The position numbers and the translations under genes were made by a program. 64,000 nucleotides of DNA from Lucinisca nassula (lineage: Eukaryota; Mollusca; Bivalvia; Lucinida; Lucinidae), in assembly GCA_963580285.1 (NCBI GenBank), contig CAUZLF010000212.1:22064-86063 (forward strand), read 5' to 3'. Numbering within the stretch: position 1 is the stretch's first letter; every line of letters begins with the position of its first letter. The notes beneath the pieces were generated by a model, which worked only from the letters and a program-made list of their open reading frames with translations, searched no databases and had not been told where the DNA came from. This document shows positions 22,295 through 32,560 of the stretch, in pieces.

Positions 22295-23705
22295 GTGCCC
22301 CCCGTAGGAGGGCATATAGTTTTTGCACTGTCCGTTTGTTTGTTTGTCTGTTTGTTTGTGGGTTTGTAAGTCCGCATTTTTGTATTGCGAACTTCTTCGA
22401 CATTTCACGTTGATCCTATCATCTGCGAAGGAGTTACGGCCCTTATTTTCTAAAAACAATGTGCTAAAACCTTGTGATACGAACTACTTCAACATTTCTC
22501 CCCTGATTCAGCTGAAACTTTTCACATGCATTACTTGTGAGGTGAAGGGGTGCCTTACACAATTTTCACGTCCATCCTATCATCTGTGACGGAGTTCCGG
22601 CCCTTGATTTTCTAAAAAACGTGTTCGAAAACCTTGTGACGCGAACTACTTCCACACTTCTTCACCATTTGAGCCGAACTTTACGAATGCATTCCTTGTG
22701 AGGTAAAGGGGTGCCTAACACAATTCTCACGTTGATCCTATCATCTGCGAAGGAGTTACGGCCCTTTTTCTGAAAAAAAAAAAAAAAAAAAAAAACAAAC
22801 GCGTCCTGAAACCTTGCGCGAACTACTTCCACATTTCTTCGACAATTTTGTTAATTTTTTTCATATGCACTTGCAGTGATATGTAAATGTGCTTAACAAA
22901 AAATTCATTCTGCTCGGATGAAGCTTTTTGGAGTTATGGCCCTTGATTTTCTCAAAAATGCGCTAAAAATCTTGTGCCGCAAACTTCCTCCTCCACATTT
23001 CTTCACCGATTGAGCTGAAACTTTGCATATGCATTCCTTGTGAGGTGAAGGGGTGCCTAACACAATTTTCAAGTTGATCCTATCACCTGCGACAAAGTAA
23101 CAGCCCTTGATTTTCTGAAAAAACGCGTTCGAAAACCTTGTGACGCGAACTACTTCCACATTTCTTCACGGATTGAGCTGAAACTTTGCACATGCATTCC
23201 TTGTGAGGTAAAGGGGTGCCTCACACAATTTTCAGTTGATCCTATCATCTGCGAAGGAGTTATGACCCTTGTTTTTTTTGAAGAATCCGTTCTTAAACCT
23301 TGTGACGCCCGTAGGAGGGCATATAGTTTTTGCACTGTCCGTTTGTAGGTTTGTGCGTTTGTTGGTTTGTGCATTTGTAAAGTAGAAGTAAAACAAAGAT
23401 CAGGAATTGATACAATTAACTTACTCCACCCATAAAAGACACCAAAGGGAAAGAAATACAAACATTAAGCGACAAGACCATAATGGAAACCTAAACAAAG
23501 GAAGGCCATAAGGACAGTTACTTTCCCACAAAATGTAAGTCCGCACTTTTTTGTAATGCGAACTACTTCCACATTGCTTAAACGATTGAGCTGAAACTTT
23601 GCACATGCATTCCTTGTGAGGCGAAGGGACGCCTAACACAATTTTTACGATGGTCCTATCATTTTTGAAGGAGTTACGGCCTTTTCCTCAAATTGGCTCC
23701 CACGG
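22295..23705 (-). repeat. tandem-repeat element (~165 bp units) inserted in the LINE
   Basis: The left terminus GTGCCCCCCGTAGGAGGGC forms a hairpin; the right terminus GGCTCCCACGGGGGAC mirrors it. Simple GTTTGT runs come first, then about seven units spaced 163-173 bp, each with AACTACTTCCACATTTCTTC and GAAACTTTGCACATGCATTC. A second internal copy of the terminal hairpin is at 23308-23325, and a 150 bp Penelope-like terminal fragment (23385-23535) interrupts the array. A poly-A run of ~22 lies at 22772. Confidence 0.7.
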
Positions 23706-24298
23706 GGGACATTGCTCAATTATACTGACAGCTCTTGTTGCATCTTCTCTTCGGTTGAAACACCTTTTGCCCTGTCATCAGCAAAGAGGAGCTCATCCAG
23801 CCCCTCTGTCTGTGCCTTGGATTTGGCTAAACCTTATGAGATTTAAAAGCTTCCAATCAAAGCGATACCTAATAGGTATGCCATTGCCAATATCCTGGAA
23901 AGCATCTGTGAGCATGGCAGAAAACATCATGTTGAAGAGTGTTGGGGCTAGCAAACAGCCTTGCATAATCCGTTTGTCACAGGGAATGGAGCTGAAAACT
24001 CACCATCATTTTGGACCCGTGCAAGCATACCATCGTGGAACTGTCTCGCCTTTGCTATGAACTTGTTCACCATGATTTTCCAAAGACCTCGGGACTGACT
24101 TTAATAAGGTCAACAAAGTTCATGTATAGGTCCATGTTCTGTTTCAGGCATTCTCTTGAAGCTGCCTTGCTGTAAAGATCATGTCATTCGTTCTTCTATT
24201 TTTTCAAAACCCACACTTGCTTTCTGGTAGAAGCCCTGACTCTTCACGACGTGCATTCAGTCGGTTAAGTAGGAATCTTGCAAGGACTTTCCCAGCAA
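23706..24298 (-). pseudogene. LINE piece 3 (reverse transcriptase)
   Basis: Minus strand: IAGKVLARFLLNRLNAR (24298 downwards), MIFTARQLQE, then disrupted frames. Near 23760-23810 LDELLFADDRAKGVSTEEKM contains FADD, the catalytic motif of LINE reverse transcriptases. Several stops and frameshifts; not functional. Confidence 0.65.
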
Positions 24299-25690
24299 TT
24301 GCACGACCCGCAGAAAAAGCGACCGACTGAAGTCGGTTGATTTTCTAAGAGTGCCCTAAAATCACCGAGTCATTCTGTCAGTCTGTCAGTCCGTCCGTAA
24401 CCCGTTTGTGAAAATTGGTGATAGTGACTTAACCGCTTGGAATATTAAAACAAATTTTAGCATACTGATAGATATCAATGAGATCTAACCAATGAACTTG
24501 CAAAGTAAATACATTCCATTTAGTATAGCCTCGCCGAGGCGAAAAATGTGAAAATTTTCGAACTGCTTCTCCTCGGAAACCATTGGGCCGATTGAAGTCA
24601 AATTTCATATGGAGCCTCTATGGGATGGGGGAAACCTAAATTTGCTAATGGGGTCCAGGTCACATGACCAAAATGGCCGCCAAGCCATATATGGTCTGTC
24701 TGTCTGTCCGTCCGTAACCCGTTTGTGAAAATTGGTGATAGTGACTTAACCGCTTGGAATATTAAAACATTTTTTGGCATACTGATAGATATCAATATGA
24801 TCTAACCAATGAACTTGGAAATATTACATTCCATTTAGTATAGTCTCGCCGAGGCGAAAAATGTTAAAATTTTCGAACTGCTTCTCCTCGGAAACCGTTG
24901 GGCCGATTGAAGTCAAATTTCATATGGAGCCTCTAAGGGATGGGGGAAACCAAAATTTGCTCATGGGGTCCAGGTCACATGACCAAAATGCGGCCAAGCC
25001 ATATATGGTCTGTCTGTCTGTCCGTCCGTAACCCGTTTGTGAAAATTGGTGATAGTGACTTAACCGCTTGGAATATTTAAACAATTTTTGGCATACTGAT
25101 AGATATCAATGAGATCTAACAAATGAACTTGCGAAATATTACATTCCATTTAGCATAGCCTCGCCGAGGCGAAAAATGTGAAAATTTTCGAACTGCTTCT
25201 CCTCGGAAACCGTTGGGCTGATTGAAGTCAAATTTCATATGGAGCCTCTATGGGATGGGGGAAACCAAAATTTGCTCATGGGTCCACGTCACATGACCAA
25301 AATGGCCGCCAAGCCATATATGGTAAAAACCCTTCAAAAATAGTCTTATCCAGAACAACTAGGCAGATTTCCGCGAAACTTAATAAATAGCATCTGGGAC
25401 GTACGCCCATCATAAATTGCTAAAATGGTGACCCTGGGTTGACCTTGACTTTCTTTGTGCCTAGGTCAAACTTTGACACATATGCTTTTGTATTGGAAAA
25501 GTGAGAATGCATTTTATCCTGCAAACGATTCAGAATACAGTACTAAAGTATAAGATATATTTTTGCTCCTTACGATAAAGGCCAATTTATTGGGGGAACC
25601 GTTTTAGGTCACGGTCACATGACCAAAATGGCCGCTCTACCCATATATGGTAACACTCATAAAGCTAAAAGCATCCAGCTGAAGCACTGG
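24299..25690 (+). repeat. tandem-repeat element with ~315 bp units, copy 1 (inserted in the LINE)
   Basis: Opens with GCACGACCCGCAG and the hairpin CGACCGACTGAAGTCGGTTG, then TCTGTCAGTC runs. Units are anchored at TAACCCGTTTGTGAAAATTG near 24398, 24715 and 25029 (317 and 314 bp). Each has CTCGCCGAGGCGAAAAATG and CTCCTCGGAAACCGTTGGGC. It ends CAGCTGAAGCACTGGTT. The copy at 40.86 kb has only two anchors. Confidence 0.75.
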
Positions 25691-25885
25691 TTACCACCAT
25701 GATTGTCACAGATCTGAGGGTTCCCTTTCCGCCGGTTTGAATAGGTGGATAACTGTCGCATCCTTGAATTATTGAGGAATGGCTTATGCGAAATAACTCT
25801 GTCATCTTCTTTAAAACTGGAGTACCTCCTGCTTTGTAGATCTCAGCAGGTATTACATCTGGTTCAGGTGCCTTGTCAGATGCTT
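25691..25885 (-). pseudogene. LINE piece 2 (RT N-terminal side)
   Basis: Minus strand reads SDKAPEPDVIPAEIYKAGGT and then KKMTELFRI, a conserved stretch at the start of LINE RT domains, followed by a shifted frame ending in VCDNH. Piece 3 resumes only a few codons later in the alignment. Confidence 0.6.
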
Positions 25886-25889
25886 AAGT

Positions 25890-26932
25890 TTTATTATACC
25901 CCCGCAAACGAAGTTTGAAGGGGGTATATAGGAGTCAGCTTGTCGTCTGTCGTCGTCGTCTGTCGTCTTCGGTCCGTTACAAAAAACTTTAACATTGCTC
26001 ATAACTTCCTTATTCTTTGACCGATTTCTTTAATATTCACATACCACACACCTTGCCACTAGTACTTAAGATTGATATACACAAACCTGACCTTGACCTT
26101 TACGTTGACCTTCCTCAAGGTCAAATACTTGTAAAAATTTGTCGGTACAAAAAAACTTTAACATTGCACATAACTTCCTCATTCTTTGACCGATTTCTTT
26201 AATATTCACACACCACACACCTTGCTACTAGTACTTAAGATTGATATACACAAACCTGACCTTGACCTTCACGTTGACCTTCCTCAAGGTCAAATACTTG
26301 TAAAAATTTGTGGGTACAAAAAAACTTTAACATTGCACATAACTTCCTCATTCTTTGACCGATTTCTTTAATATTCACACACCACACACCTTGCCACTAG
26401 TACTTAAGATTGATATACACAAACCTGACCTTGACCTTCACGTTGACCTTCCTCAAGGTCAAATACTTGTAAAAAATTGTTGTCGGTCCGTTCCAAAAAA
26501 CTTTAACATTGCACATAACTTCCTCATTCTTTAACCGATTTCTTTAATATTCACACACCACACACCTTGCCACTAGAACTTAGGATTGATATACACAAAC
26601 CTGACTTTGACTGAGTGGCACCTTGCATGTAATTGGATTTCTATGATTATCATACTATTTCCGACGTTGACCTTCCTCAAGGTCAAATACTTGTAAAAAT
26701 GTGTATATAAATACTTGTAAAAATTTGTTGTCGGTCCGTTCCAAAAAACTTTAACATTGCACATAACTTCCTCATTCTTTAACCGATTTCTTTAATATTC
26801 ACACACCACACACCTTGCCACTAGAACTTAGGATTGATATACACAAACCTATATCTCTGTGACTCTTACTTGGAGTTACTATCTGACAACGCATGCGGGG
26901 GTATATGTGGCGCCCGTTAGGCGGCAGCTCTA
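25890..26932 (+). repeat. tandem-repeat element (~169 bp units) inserted in the LINE
   Basis: Terminal hairpin TATACCCCCGCAAAC / GTTTGAAGGGGGTATA at 25894-25928; right end GCGGGGGTATATG. Units start near 25980, 26149, 26318, 26493 and 26741 (AAAAACTTTAACATTGC.CAT), each with CTTCCTCAAGGTCAAATACT. The last unit carries a short unrelated stretch near 26610-26660. The short peptides it could encode are repeat by-products. Confidence 0.75.
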
Positions 26933-26934
26933 GT

Positions 26935-27250
26935 TACTTTCACTTTATCAGTAACGGTTGGGAACTTATCAAGCAGCAGATTACATTTAACCTGTGGTAG
27001 ACTGTTGATGGCATCATCATTGATAGAGAATGGCCGATTAAAAACACTACCAAAGTGCTCAGCCCATCTTTTCAAGATGGGCTCGTTGTCTGTCAGAGGG
27101 CTAGTTCCATCTGCACTATAAAAAAGCGTGGCTCCAGAGCTCTGGGGACCATAAACTGTTTTTAGTTCTTCATATCCGTTTTGTCCGCAAAGGACTGGAT
27201 TTTATCAGCCTTGTTGCTTAGTCTTGCATGTCTCTGAGTCTTGTTTGGAC
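26935..27250 (-). pseudogene. LINE piece 1 (upstream of RT)
   Basis: Minus strand: ELKTVYGPQSSGATLFYSAD, then TDNEPILKRWAEHFGSVFNR and INSLPQV. This linker between endonuclease and RT is typical of RTE/Jockey-like ORF2. The endonuclease itself is not found; a MITE begins 22 bp further on. Confidence 0.6.
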
Positions 27251-27272
27251 TGTCTTACATATACATGTATAT

Positions 27273-27508
27273 GGGCCACGTCAAGCGATTTTGGAACTTA
27301 TCGCCTATGCGAGCAGCGAAGGTTCAGGCGAGCCTGCGCATCCGCGCAGTCTCGCCAGAACCTTTGCTGCTCGCTCATACAAGCAGTGAATCAAGAGGAA
27401 CCTTCAGACAGAAAACCATTTCCCTGGCCCTTCTGAATGGCTGAGCATGCGCAGTTAAAATTTGTCATGACGGAATGCTCGAAGACACAAATTCGCTTGG
27501 CGGGGCTC
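27273..27508 (+). mobile_element. 236 bp MITE, copy 2
   Basis: Same family as 16076-16311, opposite orientation; the flanking ATAT is duplicated (27269-27272 and 27509-27512). Ends GGGCCACGTCAAGCG and CGCTTGGCGGGGCTC. Confidence 0.85.
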
Positions 27509-27509
27509 A

Positions 27510-28056
27510 TATGAAAAGGCCGCCTTGTTAGATACTGAGCTGGTATCACTGAGGTATGCCCCGTGTTTTTGTTGCTTCTCTTCAAGGAGTCATTTGAGCC
27601 CCGGGGCAGGGGGATTTTTAAAGCTCTTCCCTGTGAAAGTCTATGTAAAATCAAAGGGCCCGGGGCGGAGGCATTTTTGGCACCAGGACTATAATTTGAA
27701 CAATCCTGGTAGAGGTCCACTAGATGAAGCTACACACCAAATATCGAAGGCCTGGGCCCTGCGGTTTTCAGAGTAGATTTTTTAAGTTTTCATTAAAAAA
27801 AATCTATTTTGGCTCCCGTGACCTTGCTATGCAATGATACTATAGAATGTAGAAGGATAGTATCTTGATAAATGACAAATCTGTCTAGCTGGACTTATAT
27901 TGGGGTCCGACTTGACCAAATCCAAACTGCAACGCCCGAGGTCACTCAGGGCGACTGGACTTAGGGTCGAAATGGTCCATACTCATAGTGGTGTTGATTA
28001 CCAAATTACAGAAAAAAAAATGAAAATAAAACGGTAGGGTCTTGTTTGTTTTATTT
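27510..28056. other. unassigned sequence between MITEs
   Basis: Contains CCCCGGGGCAGGG and GGGCCCGGGGCGGAGGC motifs near 27600-27670 and poly-A runs near 27795 and 28012. No gene recognised. Confidence 0.4.
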
Positions 28057-28061
28057 TATTT

Positions 28062-28297
28062 GAGCCCCGCCAAGCGAATTTGGGTCTTCGAGCAATCCGT
28101 CATGACAAGTTTTAACTGCGCATGCCCAGCCATTCAGAGGGGCCAGGGATATGGCTTTCTGTCTGAAGGTTCCTCGTGATTCACTGTTTGTATGAGCGAG
28201 CAGCGAAGGTTCTGGCGAGACTGCGCGGATGCGCAGGCTCGCCTGAACCTTCGCTGCTCGCGTAGGCGATAAGTACCAAAATCGCTTGACGGGGCCC
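28062..28297 (-). mobile_element. 236 bp MITE, copy 3
   Basis: Same length and orientation as copy 1, with ATTT duplicated at 28058-28061 and 28298-28301. The internal GCGAGCAGCGAAGGTTC hairpin is nearly perfect here. Confidence 0.85.
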
Positions 28298-28301
28298 ATT
28301 T

Positions 28302-28885
28302 GATGTTTAACATCCCCGTCAACACTGTATAAGGCCATTTTGAAGACGTTGCTTTCAACATTGCCCGACATTGAGATGAAATGACATCTCAAGCCCTGTC
28401 GCCCAATGAAACCAATAGGGTTTGTAAGCATAGACGGTCCGACTCGCAGGTCAGGCTTAGATCCTCTAAGCAGTTTACAAGTTTTGTTTTGTTTGTTTGA
28501 TTTGAGGTTTAATGTCCCCGTCAACACTGTAAAGGTCATTTTGGAGACGTTGCTTCCAATTTTGTGGGACTTTTACCCGACACTGATATGGAATGACATC
28601 TCAAGCCCTGTCACCCAATGAAACCAATAGGGTTTATTAGCATGGACGGTCCGCCTCGCACCGCGGTTCCTGGACAGGCTTAGATCCTCTAAGCGGTTTA
28701 CCAGTACTAGTGTGCGGGCCGGATTCAGCTCTGCGTGGAAGCATCATGCAGCCCATATATTTCTTCAAGCCCCTATGGGCGGGGGCGTGCGGTTTACCAG
28801 TACTCGTGTGCTGTCGGTTTCAGCTCTGCGTTAAAGCATCGTGCAGCCAATCTATTTCTTCAAGCCCCGATGGGCGGGGGCAAGC
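28302..28885 (+). repeat. repeat A, three adjoining copies
   Basis: A diverged partial copy (28302-28480), a near full-length copy (28493-28785, TTGATTTGAGGTTTAATGTC to CCCCTATGGGCGGGGGC) and a 3' end fragment (28790-28882). Confidence 0.75.
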
Positions 28886-28924
28886 TCAATTCTTACTTCT
28901 AACTTCCGCTTCGACCTTGTTTAG

Positions 28925-29115
28925 GTAGATAAGTAAGCAGGTAGGTGTTTGGGTGGCTAGATAGGTATGTAGATGGTTGGCTGGGTAGGTATATAGGTTT
29001 GATTTGAGGTTTAATATCCCCGTCAATACTATATAGGTCATTTGGAGACGATGCTTTCAATTTCGTGGGACCCAACTTTCAGATAAAAATACATATCAAG
29101 ACCTGCCGCCCAATG
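28925..29115 (+). repeat. TAGG-type microsatellite and partial repeat A
   Basis: Irregular TAGGTAG/GGTTGG repeats (28925-28998) run directly into GATTTGAGGTTTAATATCCC, the left end of repeat A. Confidence 0.65.
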
Positions 29116-29130
29116 AAACGATATGGAGCG

Positions 29131-29460
29131 TGATAGCTCAGTGGTTAATGCACTTGCCTCTGATGCTAGAGGTCCCGGGTTCGATCCCCGGGAGCGGAGA
29201 TAAAATTTCGGTGTCCGAACACGCTCCAGTGGCATCATTTGCAGGGTTGAATGTCATAAAGTGCACCGTCCTTCTGATCGGGACGTTAATTGGAGGCCCC
29301 CTGTGCAGGGAGAACCATCCCCCGTATAGGTTAAAGATCCCTGCCGTAATTACTTGATTACTGTGTAGGCTTTCATCCTGCAAACCCGGAGTGTATGTAT
29401 TGTACACCTGCGGTAATGGCCAAATATGACCGACGCAGTATCAGTAGAAAGAAACAAACA
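29131..29460 (+). mobile_element. tRNA-derived SINE
   Basis: The head carries A box TAGCTCAGTGG and B box GGTTCGATCCC with a good T-stem (CCGGG/CCCGG), but the acceptor strands do not pair, so it is a pol III SINE head and not a tRNA gene. The body includes CCTTCTGATCGGGACGTTAA and GTGTAGGCTTTCATCCTGCA; it ends in an AAACAAACAAAG tail. Confidence 0.75.
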
Positions 29461-29464
29461 AAGA

Positions 29465-29800
29465 AACTAATAGGGTTGATATGCATTGACGGTCCGACCC
29501 ACATCACTTTGGGCAGGCTTAAGCGGTTGACCAGTACTCATGTGCGGTCGGGCACCATGCAGACTATCATTTCTTCAAGTCCTGATGGGCGTGGTAGATT
29601 TAAGTAGGTAGGTAAGAAGATGTGTCTTGGTAGGTAGGTAGGTAGGTAGGTAGGTAGGTTGGTAGGTAGGTAGGTAGGTAGGTAGGTAGGTAGGTAGGTT
29701 TGATTTGAGGTTTAACGTCCCCGTCAGTTCTATATAGGTCATTTGGAGACGATACTTCCAATTTCGTGGGACCCGACTTTGAGATGAAAAGGTTTTTATG
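29465..29800 (+). repeat. repeat A fragments and (GGTA)n microsatellite
   Basis: A repeat A fragment at 29465-29600, then about 19 GGTA units (29628-29700, one GGTT interruption), then another repeat A left end starting TTGATTTGAGGTTTAACGTC. Confidence 0.75.
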
Positions 29801-29884
29801 CATTGACGGTCCTACTCGCATCACTTTGCCTGGGCAGGCTTATGCGATTTACCAGTACTCGGCTGTTCTTCTGTCGCATTCCTT

Positions 29885-30315
29885 CCCCCCCACCCACCCA
29901 CCCATCGGGGCTTGAAGAAATATATGGGCCGCATGATGCTTCCACGCAGAGCTGAATCCGACCCGCACACGAGTACTGGTAAACCGCTTTGAGGATTTAA
30001 GACTGCCCAGGCAAAGCGGTCCGCACGAGTCGGACCGTCCATGCTTATAAACCCTATTGATTTCAATGGGCGACAGGGCTTGAGGCGTCACCTACACGAG
30101 TACTGGTAAACCGCGTGGAGGCTCGAAGCCTACCCAGGGAAAGCGGTCGGAGTCGGACTGTTCATGCTTATAAACCCTATTGGTTTCATTGGGCGACAGC
30201 GCTTGAGATGTAATTCCATCTCAATGTCGGGCCAAAGTCACACAAAAAATGAAATCAGCGTGTCCAAATGACCTGCACTGTGATGACGGGGGCGTTAAAC
30301 CTCAAATCAGACAAA
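29885..30315 (-). repeat. repeat A, inverted copies
   Basis: GCCCATCGGGGCTTGAAGAA (reverse) near 29900 through GGGCGTTAAACCTCAAATCA at 30288-30308, with a partial second copy starting near 30090. They mirror the plus-strand copies at 28.9-29.8 kb. Confidence 0.7.
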
Positions 30316-30339
30316 CAACAAAACCAATCTATCTAGCTA

Positions 30340-30502
30340 ACTTCCTACCTACCTACAGCGTCGAAGGAAGAAGTTTAAAGTAAGCCTACCTACCTACCTA
30401 CCTACCTACCTACCTACCTACCTACACATCCAGCCACGCACCCACCAGACCACTCAACCTACCTATATACCTACCTACCTGCCTACCTACCTACCATGCA
30501 GC
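30340..30502. repeat. (CCTA)n microsatellite
   Basis: CCTACCTACC runs at 30345-30356, 30384-30425 and 30455-30496; complementary to the GGTA tract at 29628-29700. Confidence 0.85.
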
Positions 30503-30962
30503 CATCCCCGGTTGGTCGGGCCGGTTTTGATTGGTTGATAGTGAGCACTGGGTTCGGTAAAGGCAACAATTTCATATTTGCATCCGTTCAACGTTTTATC
30601 AAAAGTTCTGACCGATTTACGTAAATAGCATCGATTGATACGAATCTGTTAAGTGTAAGTGTACCAACCCCCAGCAAGCGTCCTTGTCATGTTTTTTTCA
30701 TCCTTTCCAATGTTCATCATATCATCCACCTACTATCCGTTTATGCATTATGCTCATATGTCTTGATAATGACGTGATCGCTATTATTTGCTTAATGCTC
30801 TGTTTGTGTGTTGTAGGGGAAGGGCCGTAACTAATGTTGAGATAACTTGTGGCCCGACCCCTTGCTTGCAAATATAAGCAATAAATATGTTTAATCTAAA
30901 ACTGGGTTCGGTAATCACTTCTGTTTCTATTTTAAAGTTTAAGTATTGCTTTGTATTGTATG

Positions 30963-31033
<71 letters not shown>

Positions 31034-31218
31034 TTTTTTTCTATTATTGAAACGGTTAAGAGAAAATCTATTTGGTTGACATTAGGCATTATTACCCCAT
31101 ATAAGCAGAAAGGTGTGAAAATTAGTCACTGTGTTTTGATACGCATTGGGACAATTGAAAATGTCAAACCATAAATCACACATGTTTCACCCTGGTATAT
31201 AGCTAAATTTTTAATTCC
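30503..31218. other. unassigned sequence with (GT)n microsatellite
   Basis: About 31 GT units at 30966-31027. No gene recognised in the rest; long frames here are produced by the dinucleotide repeat. Confidence 0.6.
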
Positions 31219-31228
31219 ATGAAACCCA

Positions 31229-31829
31229 CTAGTATAGGGGGGTCTCTGTGATGAGAGCACGGGTACTAGGACGTTTTGTAATAGCCGGAATTGGATGGTC
31301 TATTAGTCAGCCATCCTGGCTCACTTTAGATGCCTGATCAAAATTCAAAATTTTCAAGCATTATCACCCTTTAACAAGCATCGTGACCGAAGGCGTTTTC
31401 TTTGCCATATCAGGGTTGGGGGCAGAGAATAATGGAAGCCAGAACTGATAATGTATGCTATCTTTTTTCCTCGGCCAGACATTCGAAAACAGGGCTGTGC
31501 TCTGACATATTTGGCAGCCGAAATTGGCAACATGTCGTCACAGACTAGAGCCCATCTTTGGTCTGATTGCTGCACTCAAAATTCAAAAATTGCTAGAGAA
31601 CTGCGTTTCTTAGGACAAACGCTGTTCCTTGGGTGCGATTTGTGTCTTCCTCCGAGCAAGAGGTCAATATATTCCCATTGGTCAGCTGACACCTGTCGAA
31701 TTGACAAGTGCCAGCACATTGGAGGCCTTGGGAAGAGCAGTTCATAAACTAATCCCATTTAGCGAGATGGAGGTAGCCCCTATGTGCTTTTAGCGCCCGG
31801 TTACCTTACAAAATCTATCAAGTCAAGTC
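31229..31829 (+). mobile_element. short copy of the hairpin-array retroposon
   Basis: Bounded by ATGAAACCCA at 31219-31228 and again at 31830-31839 (a 10 bp target duplication; an extra C extends both). Ends GGTAGCCCCTATGTGCTTTT, AGCGCCCGGTTACCTTACAA and a TCAAGTCAAGTC tail. The 37.44 kb element has the same 3' end in reverse. It contains stem-loops with the same core: GCAGCCGAAATTGGCA inside a stem at 31495-31543, CCGGAATTGG at 31277 between TAATAG/CTATTA, and CACCTGTCGAATTGACAAGTG near 31690-31711. The ORF portion is absent. Confidence 0.7.
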
Positions 31830-31977
31830 ATGAAACCCATGTTTAAAAGGATTCAATATCCTTTGGAAGCTAGAAATACACCGCAGAACTGAAAAGGTAA
31901 GAGTGTACATGTTTACTCTATTATGATTAAAATAATCATTTTATTTATCATAATTGTTATTATTGTTGTTATTTTAT

Positions 31978-32003
31978 CATTATTATTATTATTATTATTA
32001 TTG
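31978..32003. repeat. (TTA)n microsatellite
   Basis: About eight TTA units in an AT-rich stretch. Confidence 0.85.
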
Positions 32004-32084
32004 TAAAAGTGCACTTATTTTGAGATGTGGCTTATTTAGGCAAGAAAATAATTTTAAAATTTCCAAAGAACTTTTAAAAGTATT

Positions 32085-32412
32085 TATTGCAAAAACACGC
32101 CTATTAAAAATATATTGAATTTTTTTATCATTTTTTTTAGTATTAATTGCAAAAAACATGCCTATTAAAAATATATTGAAATTCTAACATCAAATTTTTA
32201 GATAACATATTCTGATATTTTTCATATTTCCGCTGGAAAACATAGATTGTAGGTACTCGTTAGAATCGCCTCGCAGAGACGGTTCTAACAAGTACCAACA
32301 ATCTATGTTCTCAAGCGGAAATATGAAAATAATATACACCTCTGTAAACCCCAGTTTTACTGTATGAAGTGGGATTTAATGGGGTTTAAATTTTAGGCGT
32401 GTTTTCATAATA
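32085..32412. mobile_element. foldback element with TIRs, well preserved
   Basis: TATTGCAAAAACACGCCTAT at the left is mirrored by TTTAGGCGTGTTTTCATAAT at the right. The central palindrome at 32220-32330 has arms TTTTCATATTTCCGC, AACATAGATTGT and GTACTCGTTAGAA mirrored almost fully. The G/C-run hairpin is at 32341-32390. A ~60 bp AT-rich segment near the left end is tandemly duplicated. Confidence 0.8.
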
Positions 32413-32503
32413 GTTCCAAGAAAATACATGTACCCGCATATATTTTGTTCTTGTTGAACACATGATACCTATTAATGGCATATTTAATACGGGTATCTTG
32501 CGA

Positions 32504-32526
32504 AAATAAATAAATATATAAATAAG

Positions 32527-32557
<31 letters not shown>

Positions 32558-32559
32558 AT
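32504..32559. repeat. (AAAT)n microsatellite
   Basis: About ten AAAT units with a few interruptions; the next MITE is inserted at its right edge. Confidence 0.85.
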
Positions 32560-32560
32560 A

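Noticed and set aside
25980..26830. Repeated short ORFs (MTDFFNIHTPHT...) as a gene family
   Set aside because: They are frames through ~169 bp non-coding tandem units and change with each unit.
29131..29203. Possible tRNA gene
   Set aside because: Good A and B boxes and T stem but the acceptor strands are not complementary; it is a SINE head.
30887..31174. ORF with a Cys-Val repeat
   Set aside because: Product of the (GT)n microsatellite.
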